DNA from: Deltaproteobacteria bacterium | GTDB lineage: Bacteria; Desulfobacterota; Desulfobaccia; Desulfobaccales; 0-14-0-80-60-11 | Reading direction: 5' to 3' | Assembly: GCA_021817645.1 (NCBI GenBank) | Contig: JAKAGH010000140.1 | Span: 1-8,012, forward strand | DNA: 8,012 nt | Shown here: positions 1 to 5,461 of the stretch, piece after piece | How the letters are laid out: every line of letters begins with the position of its first letter | How positions within the stretch are numbered: the stretch's first letter is position 1 | Made by a program: the position numbers and the translations under genes | Notes under the pieces: model-generated | Told to the model about the DNA's origin: nothing | The model's database searches: none | The model's input: only the letters and a program-made list of their open reading frames with translations

Positions 1-52
1 GGGAGAGGGTTAGGGGGACGACTTTGGCTAAGTGGCTGTAATCAGCAAAAAG

Positions 53-105
53 ACACCACCCCCACCCCGACCCTCCCCCCCCTCGAAGGGGGAGGGAGAA
101 AGACG
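53..105 (-). repeat. C/G-rich intergenic hairpin repeat, copy 1
   Basis: Arms CCCTCCCCC (71-79) and GGGGGAGGG (88-96) form a nine-pair hairpin with an eight-base loop around TCGA. Read on the minus strand, the hairpin is followed by a G-rich tail of short GGGG blocks separated by T or C, and then by a run of five T. The arrangement matches, in opposite orientation, the element at 5268-5309, so the two appear to be copies of one intergenic repeat family. It lies about 95 bases downstream of the polX stop codon. It might help end polX transcription, but that distance and the G-rich tail are not typical of an intrinsic terminator. The rest of 1-190 shows no coding region. Confidence 0.6.
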
Positions 106-140
106 AACCAAGTTATGTAAGGCATTTCTGGGACGTCACA

Positions 141-162
141 CTAGATCCTTCGCTTTGCTCAA
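141..162. repeat. Half-copy of the inverted repeat found at 3190-3281
   Basis: The bases CTAGATCCTTCGCTTTGCTC resemble the right arm of the element at 3190-3281, which also begins CTAGAT and contains a GAAGC-TGCGCTC block. It looks like a decayed or single-arm copy. Similarity is short and was judged by eye, so this could be chance. Confidence 0.35.
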
Positions 163-186
163 GTGCTTACTGCTTGCTGCTCACTC
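163..186. repeat. Degenerate heptamer repeat (ACTGCTT/ACTGCTC type)
   Basis: The stretch GTGCTTACTGCTTGCTGCTC, ending in ACTC, repeats a seven-base unit close to ACTGCTT or ACTGCTC about three times. It ends only a few bases from the polX stop codon. The same unit recurs at 2029-2049, 5202-5229 (opposite orientation) and 5365-5399, always between genes. Confidence 0.55.
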
Positions 187-190
187 AGAA

Positions 191-1915
191 TCACTTCAGC
201 ATCTTTAACATTTCAGCCGCGGGCCAGGCGTTGATGATATCCTCTTTTTCGGCCCAACCGCGGCGGGCCTGGGCGATGCCGTAGCGCATGAACCGCAGCT
301 GGTCCACCTGGTGGGCGTCCGTGTTAATCACCATTTTGAGGCCCAGACGTTTGCAGGTATGGATATTCAGGTCATTCAAGTCCAATCTTTCCGGATAGGC
401 GTTGATTTCCAAGACTGTGCGGGTGGCCCTGGCCGTCTCCAAAATTTTATCCAGGTAAATGTCGTACTCATCGCGCTTCTGCAATAATCTGCCCGTGGGG
501 TGGGAAATGATGTCCACGTGGGGATTCTCCATCGCGGTGATCAGCCTTTGGGTCATCTCCTCCCGGGACATTTTGAATTGGGAGTGCACCCCGGCAATGA
601 CGCAATCCATCTCCGAGAGCGCCGCATCGGTGATATCTATGGAGCCGTCGGCCATGATATTGGCCTCACAGCCTTTGAGCACGGTGAAATTGATGCCTGA
701 TTTCTGGAATTCCAGATTTATCTGGTCAATCTCCTGGTTCCGCTGCCGCAGCCTTTCTTCGTCCAGCCCGTGTTCAATCTTCAAAAATTTCGTGTGGTCG
801 GAGATGCCCACATATTCGTAGCCCCGCCCCCGGGCCGCGGCCGCGATCTCCCGGATGGACTGCTTGCCGCCGTTCCAATTGGAGTGGACATGCAAGTCCC
901 CTCTGAGGTCCTGAGAGCCGATCAACTCCGGGAGCTTACCGGCCAGGGCCGCGGCGATCTCCCCCCGGTCCTCCCGCAGTTCCGGGGGGATCCAGGCCAG
1001 GCCCAGCTTGGCGTAGACCTCTTCTTCCGTGGCCGCAGCCACCGGTTTGTCGCCCGCAAAAAGGCCGTATTCGCTGAGCTTATAGCCCTGATCAATGGCG
1101 ATTTTGCGCAGCGCGATGTTGTGCTCCTTGGAACCGGTGAAATATTGCAGAGCCGCGCCGTAACTGGCCGGGGGGATGACCCGGAGGTCCATGTCAAAGC
1201 CCTCTTTGAGGCGCACCGAGGATTTTGTAGTCCCATGCCCCCAGACTTTGACCACCCCGGGCAGAGAGACGAAAAAGTCCATGACTTTCTCGGGATGATT
1301 GGAGATGACCAGAAAATCCACGTCGCCGATGGTCTCCTTCAGGCGCCGCAAGGATCCGGCGGTGTCGATTTTTTCCACTTCCGGCAAACTGCTCAGCTTT
1401 TCCAGGACCTCCTGGGCGATGGGCAGGATGTCGCCTAGAAGAAACCTGCCTTTGCCGGTTTTCAAAAAGCCGATGCCCTGGAGGATATTGTCTTCGGTCT
1501 TCTGGCCGAAGCCGAACAAGGGGGCGATCTTATGGGCCTGGGCGGCCGCTTCCAATTCTTCCAGGGTCTTGATGCCCAGTTGCTCATAGAGGACCTTGGC
1601 TTTTTTAGGCCCCACGCCCTCTACGCCCACGATTTCCTCCAGGTTGATGGGCATCTTGGCCTTAAAATCTTCGTAATACTGCATCTTGCCGGTGGTGAGA
1701 TACTCTTCGATTTTCTGGGCCATGCTCTCCCCGATCCCGGGGATTTTTTTCAGGCCCTTGAGGCCTCCCTGGCGGTAGATGACTTCCAGGTCCTCCGGCA
1801 AGGCCTCCAGGCTCATGGCCGCCTTCTGATAGGCATAGGGCTTGAACGCGACCCCATCCATCTCCAGGTACTCGCTGATTTCGGTGAAGAGCTTGGCTAC
1901 TTCCTTGTTTTTCAT
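191..1915 (-). CDS. polX: DNA polymerase/3'-5' exonuclease PolX (family X, with PHP domain)
   Basis: A 574-residue protein of the usual length for bacterial PolX, a gap-filling polymerase and exonuclease thought to act in base excision repair. Residues 1-150 form the DNA-binding 8-kDa-like and helix-hairpin-helix region, with two HhH motifs (KIPGIGESMAQKI near 57-69 and VEGVGPKKAKVL near 98-109). The nucleotidyltransferase core follows: GSLRR at 187-191, the metal-binding pair D198 and D200 in GDVDFLV, the probable third aspartate D243, and the YFTGS motif at 258-262. Residues 337-574 are the PHP phosphoesterase domain, with DLHVHS (H342, H344), SDH (D373, H374), E417, H444, SHPTGR (H472) and TDAH (D533, H535). 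The aspartate usually found in the first PHP motif (HxHxxxSDG) is glycine here (HSNWNGG, G349). The ATG at 1913-1915 gives the expected N-terminus, but no clear ribosome binding site precedes it. Identification is firm; exonuclease activity is inferred. Confidence 0.96.
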   Translation of the reverse strand: MKNKEVAKLFTEISEYLEMDGVAFKPYAYQKAAMSLEALPEDLEVIYRQGGLKGLKKIPGIGESMAQKIEEYLTTGKMQYYEDFKAKMPINLEEIVGVEGVGPKKAKVLYEQLGIKTLEELEAAAQAHKIAPLFGFGQKTEDNILQGIGFLKTGKGRFLLGDILPIAQEVLEKLSSLPEVEKIDTAGSLRRLKETIGDVDFLVISNHPEKVMDFFVSLPGVVKVWGHGTTKSSVRLKEGFDMDLRVIPPASYGAALQYFTGSKEHNIALRKIAIDQGYKLSEYGLFAGDKPVAAATEEEVYAKLGLAWIPPELREDRGEIAAALAGKLPELIGSQDLRGDLHVHSNWNGGKQSIREIAAAARGRGYEYVGISDHTKFLKIEHGLDEERLRQRNQEIDQINLEFQKSGINFTVLKGCEANIMADGSIDITDAALSEMDCVIAGVHSQFKMSREEMTQRLITAMENPHVDIISHPTGRLLQKRDEYDIYLDKILETARATRTVLEINAYPERLDLNDLNIHTCKRLGLKMVINTDAHQVDQLRFMRYGIAQARRGWAEKEDIINAWPAAEMLKMLK

Positions 1916-1951
1916 GGGCGACCCGCGGATGGGATTTATTCTCGTTTAAAA

Positions 1952-1972
1952 GGTTCCGAGTTCCTGGTTCCA
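1952..1972. repeat. Heptamer repeat of the GGTTCCN type
   Basis: Three consecutive seven-base units, GGTTCCG, AGTTCCT and GGTTCCA, lie between polX and the quinone reductase gene. The unit differs from the ACTGCTC heptamers elsewhere, but the period is the same. Confidence 0.55.
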
Positions 1973-1987
1973 AGCCAAAGAATGGTG

Positions 1988-2005
1988 CGTAGGACGCAAC
2001 CTACG
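1988..2005. repeat. Small inverted repeat between polX and the quinone reductase gene
   Basis: Perfect six-base arms CGTAGG (1988-1993) and CCTACG (2000-2005) enclose the six-base loop ACGCAA. No T-run follows on the minus strand, so a terminator role for the quinone reductase gene is not well supported. It resembles small GTAGG-type palindromes scattered in many bacterial genomes. Confidence 0.45.
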
Positions 2006-2028
2006 TAATTTTCATGGTTTGATGTTTT

Positions 2029-2049
2029 ACTGCTCACTGCTCATGCTTA
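2029..2049. repeat. Heptamer repeat (ACTGCTC x2 plus ATGCTTA)
   Basis: Two exact ACTGCTC units are followed by the degenerate unit ATGCTTA, 24 bases 3' of the quinone reductase stop codon. It is the same family and orientation as the copies at 163-186 and 5365-5399. Confidence 0.6.
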
Positions 2050-2073
2050 CTTATCCCTTTCCCCACCCTATTT

Positions 2074-3033
2074 TCAGGGAACCAGAATGATCTTACCATA
2101 AGCTCCCGGTTCCAGGACTTTCTGATGGGCCCTGGGCGCGTCCGCCAGGGGGAGTTCCCGGCCGATGACCGGCCGCAACGTGCCGTTTTCCAGGCCCGCG
2201 GCCAGGGCCGCGTGGATACCGGCATATTCCCGGGGAGTGGTATTAAAAAGAGAAGTCCCCAAAATTGCGGCATCCCGGCTCATGGTGTCCCGGGGATCTA
2301 TCTCCACCGGGCCCCGGGAGCCGATGACCACCACCCTTCCTTTGGGAGCCAGGACTTTCAAATCTTTTCCCAGGTTGACGTTGGCCAGCATTTCCAGGAT
2401 GACCTCCACCCCCCGGCCCTGGGTCAGCTTGAGGACTTCCTCCAGATAAGCCGGTGCGTGGTGGTCCAGGACCTGGTGCGCCCCTTGCTGGCTCACCAAC
2501 TCCCGGCCCCGGGGAGTGCCGCCGGTGCCGATGACAGTGAGGCCCGCGGCCCGGGCCAACTGGATGGCGGCCGTGCCCACCCCGCCGCTGGCGCCGTGGA
2601 TCAAAACGGTTTCCCCCGGCAAGGCCCGGGCGCGCTGGAACAGAGCCCGGTAGGCAATGCCATAGGGGACACCCAGGGACGCGCCCTGGGCATAGGAGAT
2701 TCCCAGGGGCAAGGGGTGCACCTGGGCCTCTTCGCACAGCGTTTGTTGGGCATAAGCGCCGCTTAAAGTGAACGCGGTATAAACCTTCTGGCCCACGGCC
2801 ACGCGTTGGACCCCCGGCCCAATGGCCGCCACCTCGCCGGCCGCGTCGAACCCCGGGGTGAAGGGGAAGGGCGGTGCGGGGTACATGCCTGCCCGGATGT
2901 AGGTATCCACCGGATTGACGCCCACGGCCTTCACCCGCACCACCACCTGTCCGGGGCCGGGCTCGAGGTCCGGAAGTTCCTCCAGGCGCATCACCTCGGG
3001 GCCGCCAAATTCGTGGATGCGAATAGTCTGCAT
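2074..3033 (-). CDS. NADPH:quinone oxidoreductase, zeta-crystallin type (zinc-independent MDR)
   Basis: A 319-residue member of the medium-chain dehydrogenase/reductase superfamily, expected to be a soluble NADPH-dependent one-electron quinone reductase. The N-terminal GroES-like domain has the family signature VNPVDTYIRAG (39-49) and PFTPGFDAAG (57-66). The Rossmann domain carries the nucleotide motif HGASGGVG (146-153). The stretch EMLANVNLGKDL (214-225) and GSRGPVEIDPRDTM (238-251) are very like animal zeta-crystallin (CRYZ). The cysteines and histidines that bind catalytic or structural zinc in alcohol dehydrogenases are absent. The start at 3031-3033 is supported by a GGGAG ribosome binding site on the minus strand (3041-3045) seven bases upstream. 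It stands alone between intergenic repeats, with 158 bases separating it from polX, so an operon with polX is possible but unproven. The physiological substrate (quinone or an enone) cannot be read from the sequence. Confidence 0.92.
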   Translation of the reverse strand: MQTIRIHEFGGPEVMRLEELPDLEPGPGQVVVRVKAVGVNPVDTYIRAGMYPAPPFPFTPGFDAAGEVAAIGPGVQRVAVGQKVYTAFTLSGAYAQQTLCEEAQVHPLPLGISYAQGASLGVPYGIAYRALFQRARALPGETVLIHGASGGVGTAAIQLARAAGLTVIGTGGTPRGRELVSQQGAHQVLDHHAPAYLEEVLKLTQGRGVEVILEMLANVNLGKDLKVLAPKGRVVVIGSRGPVEIDPRDTMSRDAAILGTSLFNTTPREYAGIHAALAAGLENGTLRPVIGRELPLADAPRAHQKVLEPGAYGKIILVP

Positions 3034-3061
3034 CTCTCTTCTCCCTGTGTCTGGCAGTCAG

Positions 3062-3077
3062 GCAGGGCCTTTCCTGC
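3062..3077 (-). other. Short hairpin in the quinone reductase leader
   Basis: Arms GCAGG (3062-3066) and CCTGC (3073-3077) with a six-base loop lie about 30 bases upstream of the quinone reductase start. It is short enough to be chance. No clear promoter could be assigned for this gene. Confidence 0.25.
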
Positions 3078-3189
3078 AATAATTTCCCCAAACGTAAGCA
3101 CTCCCGAAGTTTTTGTCCATCCGCGGCGGCAAAGAACCGGAACCAGGCACCTAATATCAATTCGAGACCTCTGGGAAAATCCTCTAAAT

Positions 3190-3281
3190 TGTCATCCTGA
3201 GGAAGCAGAGCGACCGAAGAATCTCGTAGATACCCATAAAGACTAGATTCCCAACGAAGCTGCGCTCCGTTCAGAATGACA
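3190..3281. repeat. Imperfect inverted repeat, about 92 bp, possible MITE or REP-like element
   Basis: The left end reads TGTCATCCTGAGGAAGC and continues to GAAGAATCTCGTAGA near 3230. The right end, read in reverse complement, is TGTCATTCTGAACGGAGCGC and continues to GGAATCTA. The roughly 40-base arms match with several substitutions and small gaps, and enclose about 13 bases. Units of the form TCATTCTGAGCGAAGCGAAGAATCT are widespread intergenic repeats in unrelated bacteria. There is no coding sequence inside. It lies between the divergent quinone reductase and corA genes. A related half-copy is at 141-162. Confidence 0.6.
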
Positions 3282-3379
3282 AAAGAAGGACTTTCGCAGA
3301 AGTCTCAATTCGTTATCAAAAGTATCTTTTAGGCGAGGCGAACATTGTGCGCCCCCCGCCCGCCCTTTCTTTATTTCCC

Positions 3380-3408
3380 TTGACCCGGACCGACCAGTAA
3401 TTTAAATT
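3380..3408 (+). promoter_or_regulatory. Candidate sigma-70 promoter for corA
   Basis: TTGACC at 3380-3385 matches five of six bases of the -35 consensus. An AT-rich -10 region follows at 16-17 bases spacing (TTAAAT at 3402-3407 or TAAATT at 3403-3408, four of six matches each). It lies about 40 bases upstream of the corA start, on the correct strand, and AT-rich DNA is unusual in this GC-rich window. The remainder of 3034-3445 holds the inverted repeat and no gene that I can support. Confidence 0.45.
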
Positions 3409-3445
3409 ATTCCAGTAGCTTGTAGAACGATTAGGAGTAATCCAG

Positions 3446-4507
3446 ATGGGTAAGCTTTTAAGGAAGCGGACGCAGAAGGCCGGCCTGCCCCCCGGGTCCC
3501 TGGTCTATACCGGGGAAAAGGTGGATACGCAGGTCAGCATCACCCTGGTGGAATATGACGAGCAGCAGTTTCAGGAAAAGGAGATAGCCTCCTTTGAGGA
3601 ATGTCTTTTATTAAAGGATAAACCGGGGGTCACCTGGATCAAGGTGGACGGCCTGCAGGCGGTGGAGAACCTGCAAAAACTGGGAGATTGCTTCAACCTG
3701 CACCCTTTGGTGCTGGAAGATATTCTCAACACGGATCAGCGCCCGAAAATCGAGGATTTTGACGACTATATCTACATTGTCCTGAAAATGATCGATTATT
3801 CGGAAAATGACGAGCTCAACAGTGAGCAGATCAGCCTGATTCTGGGGAGCAACTTTCTTATCTCTTTCCAGGAAAATAACGCGGCTATTTTCGCCCCCGT
3901 CCTGGAGCGCCTCCGGACCTCGAAGGGGCGTATCCGCAAAAGCGGTGCGGATTATCTGGCCTACACCCTGATGGATTTAATCGTGGACAACTATTTCGTG
4001 GTCCTGGAGAAATTAGGGGAGGCCATTGAGTTTATGGAGGAGGTGGTGGTGAAGCGGGCCACCCCGGAGACCCTCCAGGATATCCACCGCTTCAAATTCG
4101 ACATGATCATGCTGCGCAAGTCCGTGTGGCCGCTGCGAGAGGTGATCGGCCGCTTGGACCGTCGGGAATCGGACCTAATCCAGGAGGCCACCGGCATCTA
4201 TTTCAAGGATGTTTACGACCATACCATTGTGGCCATTGACAACATCGAGACCTACCGGGACATCCTCTCCGGCATGCTGGATATCTATCTTTCCAGCATC
4301 AGCAACCGGCTCAATGCAGTGATGAAGGTCTTGACGGTCATCGCCACCATCTTCATGCCGCTGACCTTTCTGGCCGGGGTTTGGGGCATGAACTTCAAAC
4401 ACATGCCGGAACTGGAATGGGTCTGGGGCTATCCCGCAGCCCTGGGGTTGATGCTGACCATCGCCCTGTCCATGGTCATTTATTTCCACCAAAAAAAGTG
4501 GCTCTGA
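3446..4507 (+). CDS. corA: CorA-family magnesium/cobalt transporter
   Basis: A 353-residue protein, almost the same length as Thermotoga maritima CorA, forming a homopentameric inner-membrane channel for Mg2+ (also Co2+/Ni2+). The large cytoplasmic N-terminal domain (about 1-290) contains WIKVDGL (64-70), HPLVLEDILNTDQRPKIEDFDDYIYIVLKM (86-115) and the long stalk helix. Two membrane segments follow, at about 293-313 and 330-347. The selectivity signature GMN is at 314-316, preceded by tryptophan (GVWGMNF) instead of the commoner tyrosine. The external loop MPELEWVWGYP (320-330) and the basic tail HQKKWL closely match T. maritima CorA. The ribosome binding site AGGAG (3433-3437) lies eight bases before the ATG. 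The gene has its own upstream promoter candidate. A hairpin follows the stop codon, so it is probably transcribed separately from the peroxiredoxin gene, though read-through cannot be excluded. Confidence 0.96.
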   Translation: MGKLLRKRTQKAGLPPGSLVYTGEKVDTQVSITLVEYDEQQFQEKEIASFEECLLLKDKPGVTWIKVDGLQAVENLQKLGDCFNLHPLVLEDILNTDQRPKIEDFDDYIYIVLKMIDYSENDELNSEQISLILGSNFLISFQENNAAIFAPVLERLRTSKGRIRKSGADYLAYTLMDLIVDNYFVVLEKLGEAIEFMEEVVVKRATPETLQDIHRFKFDMIMLRKSVWPLREVIGRLDRRESDLIQEATGIYFKDVYDHTIVAIDNIETYRDILSGMLDIYLSSISNRLNAVMKVLTVIATIFMPLTFLAGVWGMNFKHMPELEWVWGYPAALGLMLTIALSMVIYFHQKKWL

Positions 4508-4520
4508 TGCTCCTCTGCTA

Positions 4521-4538
4521 TTGAACCCCGCGGGTCAA
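4521..4538 (+). terminator. Hairpin just after corA, possible terminator without a U-tract
   Basis: TTG(A)ACCC (4521-4528) pairs with GGGTCAA (4532-4538) around a three-base CGC loop, with one bulged A. It begins 13 bases after the corA stop codon, where a terminator would be expected. No T-run follows, so intrinsic termination is uncertain. It could instead stabilise the 3' end of the corA mRNA. Confidence 0.4.
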
Positions 4539-4542
4539 TGTC

Positions 4543-4581
4543 CATATTAAGCTAAAAGTCCTCAACTTTTACCTTAATATG
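4543..4581 (+). promoter_or_regulatory. 39-base near-perfect palindrome abutting the peroxiredoxin ribosome binding site
   Basis: Outer arms CATATTAAG (4543-4551) and CTTAATATG (4573-4581) are perfect complements. Inner arms TAAAAGT (4553-4559) and ACTTTTA (4565-4571) are also perfect. A single C opposite C (4552, 4572) separates them, and the loop is CCTCA (4560-4564). That gives 16 pairs with one mismatch. The element ends one base before the AGGAGG at 4582-4587. Its AT-rich arms stand out in GC-rich DNA. It could be a protein operator, an RNA hairpin controlling access to the ribosome binding site, or a terminator of corA. The lack of a T-run and its position at the ribosome binding site favour regulation of the peroxiredoxin gene. 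No known operator consensus is clearly matched. Confidence 0.7.
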
Positions 4582-4595
4582 AGGAGGAAACCATC

Positions 4596-5201
4596 ATGAC
4601 CTTGCGCGTCGGCAAAACGGCCCCTGACTTTGAGGCCAGCGCCTATGAAAACGGGGAAATCCGCAAAATCAAGCTCACTGACTACCGGGGGCAGTGGGTC
4701 ATGCTCTATTTTTATCCCGGAGATTTTACCTTTGTTTGACCCACGGAACTGACGGCAGTTGCCGCCAAGTACGATGAAATCAAGGCCCTGGGTGCGGTGG
4801 TCCTGGCAGTCAGCGTGGACAGCCCCTACACCCACAAGGTCTGGTCCGAAGGGGAGCTCTCCCAGATCGTCCCCGGGGGCCTGCCCTTTCCCATGCTCTC
4901 CGACCCGGGGGGACGCATCGGCACGGAATATCTGGTCTATGACGAAGAAAACGGGGTGGATATCCGGGGCCGCTTTCTCATCGATCCCGACGGCGTGCTC
5001 CAGGCCCTGGAGATCCTGGCCCCCGCGGTGGGCCGCAATGTCCAGGAAATGATCCGCCAGGTCAAGGCCTGCGCCTATGTGCGAGAAAACCAGGGAGAGG
5101 CCACCCCCGCGGGCTGGGAGCCGGGGAAGAAGACCCTGAAGCCCAGCCCGGAACTCTCCGGTAAGGTCTGCGAAATCTGGTCCCCGGAAATGGCTTTTTA
5201 A
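4596..5201 (+). CDS. Selenocysteine-containing peroxiredoxin (AhpC/TSA family), TGA read as Sec48
   Basis: Read through the TGA at 4737-4739, this is a 201-residue peroxiredoxin, the normal length for the Prx1/AhpC-like group. It would reduce hydrogen peroxide and organic peroxides in the cytoplasm. The active-site motif PxxxTxxC appears as P41-GDF-T45-FV-U48-PTEL, so the stop codon occupies exactly the peroxidatic cysteine. Both flanks are fully conserved: APDFEA (9-14), YFYPGDFTF (38-46), VSVDSPYTHKVW, FPMLSDPGG, and RGRFLIDPDG with the catalytic arginine R124. The usual resolving motif VCP is replaced by ATP (169-171, in GEATPAGWEPG). The remaining cysteines are C159 and C192, and C192 in the tail (GKVCEIW) is an alternative resolving candidate. 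The start is set by AGGAGG (4582-4587), eight bases before the ATG. A stem-loop suitable as a SECIS element follows the TGA. The alternative, a nonsense-mutated pseudogene, is unlikely given the exact position and intact remainder. Confidence 0.88.
4750..4767 (+). promoter_or_regulatory. Candidate bacterial SECIS element
   Basis: Four strong pairs CGGC (4753-4756) with GCCG (4761-4764) close the loop AGTT (4757-4760). T4750-A4767 and G4751-C4766 extend the stem past one A-C mismatch. The loop begins 17 bases after the TGA and has G as its second base. Both agree with the general bacterial SECIS description: a short stem-loop, a G among the first two loop bases, and roughly 16-37 bases from the UGA. 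It would recruit SelB with Sec-tRNA. The stem is short and an overlapping alternative fold exists, so it needs thermodynamic checking. Confidence 0.55.
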
Positions 5202-5229
5202 AGTGAGCAGTGAACGGTAACCAGTGAGC
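5202..5229. repeat. Heptamer repeat (AGTGAGC type), inverted relative to 5365-5399
   Basis: Four seven-base units, AGTGAGC, AGTGAAC, GGTAACC and AGTGAGC, begin directly after the peroxiredoxin stop codon. They are the reverse complement of the ACTGCTC-type units found elsewhere. Together with 5365-5399 they make inverted arms around about 135 bases. Confidence 0.65.
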
Positions 5230-5267
5230 AGGAAAAGCTGGAACACCTCCCAATATCGAGGCTAATA

Positions 5268-5309
5268 CCTCCCCTCCCCTGGTGGAGGGGGCTGGGGGAG
5301 GGGGAGGAG
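5268..5309 (+). repeat. C/G-rich intergenic hairpin repeat, copy 2
   Basis: CCCCTCC (5271-5277) and GGAGGGG (5284-5290) form a seven-pair hairpin, followed by the G-rich tail GCTGGGGGAGGGGGAGG. By eye this is the same element as at 53-105 in the other orientation. The tail has several GGGG blocks and might form a G-quadruplex. No coding role is apparent. Confidence 0.6.
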
Positions 5310-5325
5310 TTGGCATCTATGCCAA
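5310..5325 (+). other. Short near-perfect palindrome
   Basis: TTGGCAT (5310-5316) and ATGCCAA (5319-5325) are perfectly complementary and separated by CT. As RNA it would form at least six pairs with a TCTA loop. There is no T-run after it. It could be an operator half-site pair, or part of the repeat cluster that fills 5202-5399. Confidence 0.4.
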
Positions 5326-5364
5326 GAATATCTCACCCCACCCCAACACTCCCTATTCTTTTTT

Positions 5365-5399
5365 CACTGCTCGCAGCTCACTGCTTACTGCTCACTCCC
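5365..5399. repeat. Heptamer repeat (CACTGCT type), five units
   Basis: Five consecutive seven-base units, CACTGCT, CGCAGCT, CACTGCT, TACTGCT and CACTCCC, lie upstream of the 86-residue membrane protein gene. It is the longest of the heptamer tracts in the window and is inverted relative to 5202-5229. Confidence 0.65.
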
Positions 5400-5461
5400 C
5401 CCGTCTCCACAAGCCCATTAGCCCCTTGATATTCCAGGGCAGACAGGTTAGAAATGGATAT

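Noticed and set aside
770..1438. Long plus-strand open frame of 222 codons opposite polX
   Set aside because: It is antisense to a firmly identified polX with all catalytic motifs. The translation has no recognisable domains and arises from GC-rich codon bias.
2243..3160. 305-codon minus-strand frame overlapping the quinone reductase gene
   Set aside because: It is a frame-shifted shadow of the quinone reductase, rich in Gly, Arg and Pro, with no coherent domain. The true frame matches zeta-crystallin throughout.
4596..5201. Peroxiredoxin as a pseudogene with a nonsense mutation or sequencing error
   Set aside because: The only stop falls exactly on the catalytic cysteine codon, no other damage is visible, and a plausible SECIS follows. 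Selenocysteine is far more likely, though only genome context or protein data can prove it.
4569..5246. 225-codon minus-strand frame opposite the peroxiredoxin
   Set aside because: The plus strand encodes a conserved peroxiredoxin with a strong ribosome binding site. The antisense translation is not protein-like and ends in repeat DNA.
5282..5461. N-terminal extension of the small membrane protein to 5282
   Set aside because: This part translates the C/G-rich hairpin, the palindrome and heptamer repeats into low-complexity sequence. The hydrophobic protein begins cleanly at 5462.
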